DNA from: Nucisporomicrobium flavum
GTDB lineage: Bacteria > Actinomycetota > Actinomycetes > Mycobacteriales > Micromonosporaceae
Assembly (NCBI RefSeq): GCF_016464385.1
Contig: NZ_JADMLH010000021.1
Coordinates: forward strand, 62,001 to 126,000
Length of the DNA: 64,000 bases
Reading direction: 5' to 3'
Part shown: positions 60,493 through 64,000 of the stretch, one piece after another
How the letters are laid out: each line of letters opens with the position of its first letter
Numbering within the stretch: the first letter of the stretch is position 1
The notes under the pieces: model-generated
Told to the model about the DNA's origin: nothing
Seen by the model: only the letters and a program-made list of their open reading frames with translations
Database searches by the model: none
Program-made: the position numbers and the translations under genes

Positions 60493-62382
60493 ATGCCGGT
60501 ATCGGTCACCATGCCGCGGCTGGGTGAGAGTGTCACCGAGGGCACCGTCACTCGCTGGCTCAAGCAGGAGGGCGAGCGGGTCGAGGCGGACGAGCCGCTG
60601 CTCGAGGTCTCCACCGACAAGGTCGACACCGAGATCCCGTCGCCGGCCGCCGGTGTGCTCTCGCGCATCGTCGTCGGCGAGGACGAGACCGCCGACGTCG
60701 GCAGCGAGCTCGCGGTCATCGCCGGCGACGGCGAGGAGGCGGAATCGTCCGCCCCCGCGCCCGCCGCCCAGCAGGAGGCCCCGGCGCAGGAAGCCCCCGC
60801 GCAGCAGCCGCAGGCCGAGCAGCAGCCCGAACCGGAGCCCGCCGCGCCGACCACCCCGTCGACCGAGAAGCCGGTCGAGGAGGAGGCGCCGGCGCCGCAG
60901 ACCGCCGCGCCGACCGGTGGCGGCGAGGGCACGGCCGTGAAGATGCCCGCCCTCGGCGAGAGCGTCACCGAGGGCACGGTCACCCGTTGGCTCAAGCAGG
61001 TCGGCGACACGATCGAGGTCGACGAGCCGCTGCTCGAGGTCTCCACCGACAAGGTCGACACCGAGATCCCGTCGCCTGTGGCCGGCACCGTGCTGGAGAT
61101 CAAGGTTCCCGAGGACGAGACCGCGGACGTCGGCGCCGAGTTGGCGATCATCGGCACCCCGGGCAGCGCCCCGGCGGCCGCGCCGGCACCGCAGCAGAGC
61201 CCCGCGCCGGAGCAGGAGACCGCGAAGCAGGACGCCCCGCAGCAGCAGGCCCCGGCCCCGCAGCAGCAGTCGCCGTCGGTCGAGCCCGGCTCGTCGTACG
61301 CGGAACCGGCCCCCGAGGCGGAGGTCGCCAAGGACCCGGTGGCCGCCGAGCGCGCCGCCGAGCCCGCCGCCCCGGCCCAGCCCGCCGCCCCCACCGCCGA
61401 GACGGTCCGCGGCAACGGCGCCGGCGACGCCGGGTACGTGACGCCGCTGGTGCGCAAGCTCGCCGCCGAGAAGGGTGTCGACCTGTCGTCGATCACCGGC
61501 ACCGGCGTCGGCGGCCGCATCCGCAAGCAGGACGTCATCGAGGCCGCCGACAAGGCTGCCGCCGCTGCCGCCGCGGCGAAGGCCCCGGCCGCCGCCCCGC
61601 AGTCCGCTCCCGCCTCGGCCCCGGCTCCCACGCCGAAGCCGGCCGCGAGCCCGCTGCGCGGCCGCACCGAGAAGCTGACCCGCACCCGCGCGACGATCGC
61701 CCGCCGCATGGTCGAGTCGCTGCAGGTCTCGGCGCAGCTCACCACGGTCGTCGAGGTGGACGTCACGAAGATCGCCCAGCTGCGCAACCGCGCGAAGGCC
61801 GACTTCCTGGCCAAGAACGGCGTCAAGCTGTCGTTCCTTCCGTTCTTCGCGCTGGCCGCCGTCGAGGCGCTGCGCCAGCACCCGGTGGTGAACTCCTCCA
61901 TCGACCAGGAGGCCGGCACGGTCACCTACCACGAGGCCGAGCACCTGGGCATCGCGGTGGACACGCCGAAGGGCCTGATCGTCCCGGTCATCAAGGACGC
62001 GGGCGACCTCAACCTGGCAGGTCTGGCCAAGCGGATCGCCGACGTGGCGGACCGTACCCGCAACAACAAGATCGGCCCGGACGAGATCTCGGGCGGCACC
62101 TTCACGCTGACCAACACCGGCAGCCGCGGGGCGCTGTTCGACACGCCGATCATCAACCAGCCGCAGGTCGGCATCCTCGGCACCGGCGCGGTGGTCAAGC
62201 GCGCCGTGGTCGTCGACGACCCGAACCTGGGCGAGCTGATCGTGCCGCGGTCGATGGTCTACCTGGCGCTCAGCTACGACCACCGGATCGTGGACGGCGC
62301 GGACGCCGCCCGCTTCCTGGTCACCATCAAGGAGCGGCTGGAGGCCGGCCAGTTCGAGGGCGACCTCGGCCTGCACGGCTAA
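60493..62382 (+). CDS. sucB: Dihydrolipoamide acyltransferase (E2) with two lipoyl domains
   Basis: 629 residues. Two lipoyl domains, each with EVSTDKVDTEIPSP (Lys43 and Lys187), joined by Pro/Ala/Gln/Glu-rich linkers (about 85-150 and 230-310). A peripheral-subunit-binding domain follows (near 315-350: VTPLVRKLAAEKGVDLSSITGTG) and then the acyltransferase domain (about 395-629) with SYDHRIVDG (His near 597). In actinobacteria this E2 serves pyruvate or 2-oxoglutarate dehydrogenase; which one is not decided by sequence. AAGGAG precedes the ATG. Confidence 0.94.
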   Translation: MPVSVTMPRLGESVTEGTVTRWLKQEGERVEADEPLLEVSTDKVDTEIPSPAAGVLSRIVVGEDETADVGSELAVIAGDGEEAESSAPAPAAQQEAPAQEAPAQQPQAEQQPEPEPAAPTTPSTEKPVEEEAPAPQTAAPTGGGEGTAVKMPALGESVTEGTVTRWLKQVGDTIEVDEPLLEVSTDKVDTEIPSPVAGTVLEIKVPEDETADVGAELAIIGTPGSAPAAAPAPQQSPAPEQETAKQDAPQQQAPAPQQQSPSVEPGSSYAEPAPEAEVAKDPVAAERAAEPAAPAQPAAPTAETVRGNGAGDAGYVTPLVRKLAAEKGVDLSSITGTGVGGRIRKQDVIEAADKAAAAAAAAKAPAAAPQSAPASAPAPTPKPAASPLRGRTEKLTRTRATIARRMVESLQVSAQLTTVVEVDVTKIAQLRNRAKADFLAKNGVKLSFLPFFALAAVEALRQHPVVNSSIDQEAGTVTYHEAEHLGIAVDTPKGLIVPVIKDAGDLNLAGLAKRIADVADRTRNNKIGPDEISGGTFTLTNTGSRGALFDTPIINQPQVGILGTGAVVKRAVVVDDPNLGELIVPRSMVYLALSYDHRIVDGADAARFLVTIKERLEAGQFEGDLGLHG

Positions 62383-62395
62383 GCGAAAGATCACA

Positions 62396-62423
62396 AAGAA
62401 GGGGCGCTCCGGCGCCCCTTCTT
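62396..62423 (+). terminator. Rho-independent terminator after sucB
   Basis: Perfect 12-bp stem AAGAAGGGGCGC / GCGCCCCTTCTT with a TCCG loop, followed by CTGTTTT. Starts 13 bases after the sucB stop. Confidence 0.88.
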
Positions 62424-62462
62424 CTGTTTTGAACGGGTTCACCGTCGGGAATGATGGTGACC

Positions 62463-63380
62463 ATGCGGATTCTCATGGCCGGCGCGTCGGGTTTCCTGGG
62501 CACCTCCCTCGCCGAGCGGCTACGCCGGTCCGGGCACGAGATCACCCTGCTGGTGCGCCGCCCCGCCGGGAACCCCGGCGAGGCCACGTGGAAGCCCTCC
62601 GCGGGCCAGCTGGACCCGGCCCTGGTCGCGGCCGCCGACGTGGTGATCAACCTGGCCGGCGCAGGCGTCGGCGACAAGCGCTGGACCGCGCGCTACAAGA
62701 GCCTGATCCGCAGCAGCCGGGTGGACACCACCGGCACCATCGCCAGCACGATCAGCAAGCTGCCGGCCGCCGACCGGCCCCGGGCGCTGCTGCAGTCCTC
62801 CGCCGTCGGCTGGTACGGCGACACCGGCGACCGTGAGGTCACCGAGGAGGCGCCGGCGGGCACCGGGTTCCTGGCCGACGTGTGCCGGGTCTGGGAGGCC
62901 GCCGCCCGTCCCGCCGAGGACGCCGGCACGCGGGTCGCGCTGCTGCGCACCGGGTTGCCGCTGGACGCGCGCGGCGGGCTGCTGAAGCCGCAGATGCCGC
63001 TGTTCCGCGCGGGCGCCGGGGCGAAGCTGGGCGGCGGCAAGCAGTGGGTGCCGTGGATCGCGTTCGCCGACTGGCTCTCCGCCGTCGACTTCGTGCTGGA
63101 ACGCGAGGACCTGGCGGGCCCGGTCAACCTCGTCGGCCCCGAGCCGGCCACCAACGCCGAGTTCACCCGTACGCTCGGCAAGGTTCTGAACCGCCCGGCC
63201 CTGCTGCAGGTCCCCGGCCTGGCGCTGCAGGTGGCCCTCGGCGAGTTCGCGCACGAGGCGTTGCGCAGCCAGCGGGTGCTGCCCGGCGTGCTGCAACGGG
63301 AGGGCTTCACCTTCGCGTACCCGGATCTGGAGTCGGCGCTGCGCGTCGCCGTCGACGCCGACCGGCCGGCGGTCGCCTGA
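62463..63380 (+). CDS. TIGR01777-family NAD-dependent epimerase/dehydratase-like protein
   Basis: 305 residues from ATG 62463. NAD-binding Rossmann start MRILMAGASGFLGTSLAERL; mid motif VINLAGAGVGDKRWTARYKSL, and LLQSSAVGWYGDTG, which carries the Tyr of SDR enzymes. The family (Rv2216, YfcH) has no confirmed function. An AATGAT box 7 bases before the ATG may be a weak leaderless promoter. Confidence 0.9.
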   Translation: MRILMAGASGFLGTSLAERLRRSGHEITLLVRRPAGNPGEATWKPSAGQLDPALVAAADVVINLAGAGVGDKRWTARYKSLIRSSRVDTTGTIASTISKLPAADRPRALLQSSAVGWYGDTGDREVTEEAPAGTGFLADVCRVWEAAARPAEDAGTRVALLRTGLPLDARGGLLKPQMPLFRAGAGAKLGGGKQWVPWIAFADWLSAVDFVLEREDLAGPVNLVGPEPATNAEFTRTLGKVLNRPALLQVPGLALQVALGEFAHEALRSQRVLPGVLQREGFTFAYPDLESALRVAVDADRPAVA

Positions 63381-63397
63381 AACCCGCGTTTCCTTGC

Positions 63398-63403
63398 TAA
63401 CCT
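63398..63403 (+). promoter_or_regulatory. Leaderless promoter -10 box (TAACCT) of the last gene
   Basis: TAACCT, 7 bases, then GTG 63411. Confidence 0.6.
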
Positions 63404-63410
63404 CCGGCTG

Positions 63411-64000
63411 GTGTCCGTCGTCGCCGCAGCCCCGTCCGAGTCCGCAGAGCCGCCGGCGTCGCCGGAGGGCCACGGCTCCGGTTCGCGGCGCCCGCATCTG
63501 ATCGTCGCCCTCGTCGCGCTGGCCCTCGCGACGTACGTGACCAGCGGCCTGTGGCGTGACCCGGCCGGGCGCGGCCTCACCGAGAACATGGGCGACCAGG
63601 CGTTCTTCGAATGGCTGCTCGGCTACGGCGTCTACACGCTCGGGCACGGCGCCGACCCGTTCTACACGTGGATGATGAACGCGCCGTTCGGGGTCAACCT
63701 GGCCGCGAACACCTCGGTGACGGTCTACACGACGCTGTTCTCCCCGCTGACGTTCCTCGCCGGACCGCAGGTCAGTTTCGTCACCATCCTGACGCTGAAC
63801 CTCGCCGGCTCCGCCTTCACCTGGTATCTGTTCCTGCGCCGGTGGCTGGTCCGGCTCCCGGTGGCGGCGGCGCTCGGCGGGCTGGCCATCGGGTTCGCGC
63901 CCGGCTTCATCTCGCACGCCAACGGGCATCTCAACTGGACGGCCGGCTGGGTCGCGCCTGTGGTGCTGTGGCGGGTGCTGCTGCTGCGCGAGCGCGGCCG
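63411..64000 (+). CDS. Multi-pass membrane protein, probable GT-C-type glycosyltransferase, 3' end outside window
   Basis: The frame is open from GTG 63411 to the window end (196 full codons). A Pro/Ser-rich N-terminal tail (about 1-28), then a membrane segment (HLIVALVALALATYVTSGLW), an extracytoplasmic loop containing MGDQAFFEWLLGYG and PFYTWMMNAPFGVNLAAN, and further membrane segments. The acidic residue right after the first helix (GDQ) resembles the catalytic loop of GT-C glycosyltransferases. Substrate unknown; half the protein is unseen. In mycobacteria lipB follows the epimerase gene; here this gene does. Confidence 0.65.
   Translation, partial: MSVVAAAPSESAEPPASPEGHGSGSRRPHLIVALVALALATYVTSGLWRDPAGRGLTENMGDQAFFEWLLGYGVYTLGHGADPFYTWMMNAPFGVNLAANTSVTVYTTLFSPLTFLAGPQVSFVTILTLNLAGSAFTWYLFLRRWLVRLPVAAALGGLAIGFAPGFISHANGHLNWTAGWVAPVVLWRVLLLRERG

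Noticed and set aside
58900..62442. A 1,180-codon open frame on the minus strand covering lpdA and sucB
   Set aside because: It is exactly antisense to two well identified genes and its product is Asp/Gly/Arg/Leu-rich noise. Such frames arise from the high third-position GC.

Overview
The window is chromosomal DNA from a very GC-rich actinomycete, most likely a member of the Micromonosporaceae (Actinoplanes-like); the genus is inferred. Third codon positions are almost all G or C, GTG starts are common, and many genes have a TANNNT box 6-7 bases before the start codon, the layout of leaderless actinobacterial transcripts. The respiratory genes are of the actinobacterial QcrCAB / aa3-oxidase type. 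From memory of gene order, large parts follow the M. tuberculosis Rv2183-Rv2216 neighbourhood (PimB', DnaQ/UvrC-like nuclease, trpD, ctaE-qcrCAB, ctaC, an adenosine kinase-like gene, erpA, glycerate kinase, cobU/T/S, gcvT, pepA, sucB, TIGR01777 epimerase).

Layout. 1-6.4 kb: a RibD-like protein, two SRPBCC proteins, an EEP phosphodiesterase, a ROK glucokinase, and a NarL-type two-component pair. 6.5-14.2 kb (mostly minus strand): DUF4395 protein, membrane thioredoxin, ABC exporter, PimB' mannosyltransferase, M48 protease, a Cys-rich small protein and an NYN RNase-like protein. 14.3-20.1 kb (plus): DEDDh exonuclease/GIY-YIG fusion, Rel-like (p)ppGpp enzyme with a divergent synthetase half, Nudix hydrolase, sugar nucleotidyltransferase and a stand-alone Lrp ligand-binding domain. 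20.1-30 kb: the respiratory block (qcrB, qcrA, qcrC, ctaE; a CtaG-like protein; ctaF, ctaC) with a pseudo-receiver protein and trpD. ctaD is not present. 29.8-37.5 kb: cysteine desulfurase plus TusA, P-loop kinase, PfkB kinase, erpA, glycerate kinase, a 49-aa basic protein, nadA and murA.

37.5-52 kb is the accessory-looking stretch: DUF3043 protein, azlCD with a divergent XRE-cupin regulator, a 167-bp palindromic MITE sitting exactly between two stop codons, a three-gene ABC-2 exporter, a 1,727-residue repeat-rich protein ending in TPR-like helices and WG repeats, an aldo/keto reductase, and an OmpR-type two-component system with a small PepSY-like secreted protein. 52-64 kb returns to conserved genes: M50 protease, a fused CobU-CobT-like protein, cobS, gcvT, pepA, lpdA, sucB, a TIGR01777 epimerase and the start of a multi-pass membrane protein.

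Several intergenic gaps are filled with GC-rich tandem repeats (18-, 19-, 31- and 43-bp units), and some proteins carry in-frame minisatellites (10-, 12-, 5-, 6-, 7- and 9-residue units). I saw no rRNA, tRNA, CRISPR array, prophage or plasmid genes. All calls come from reading the sequence; no database or structure search was run.
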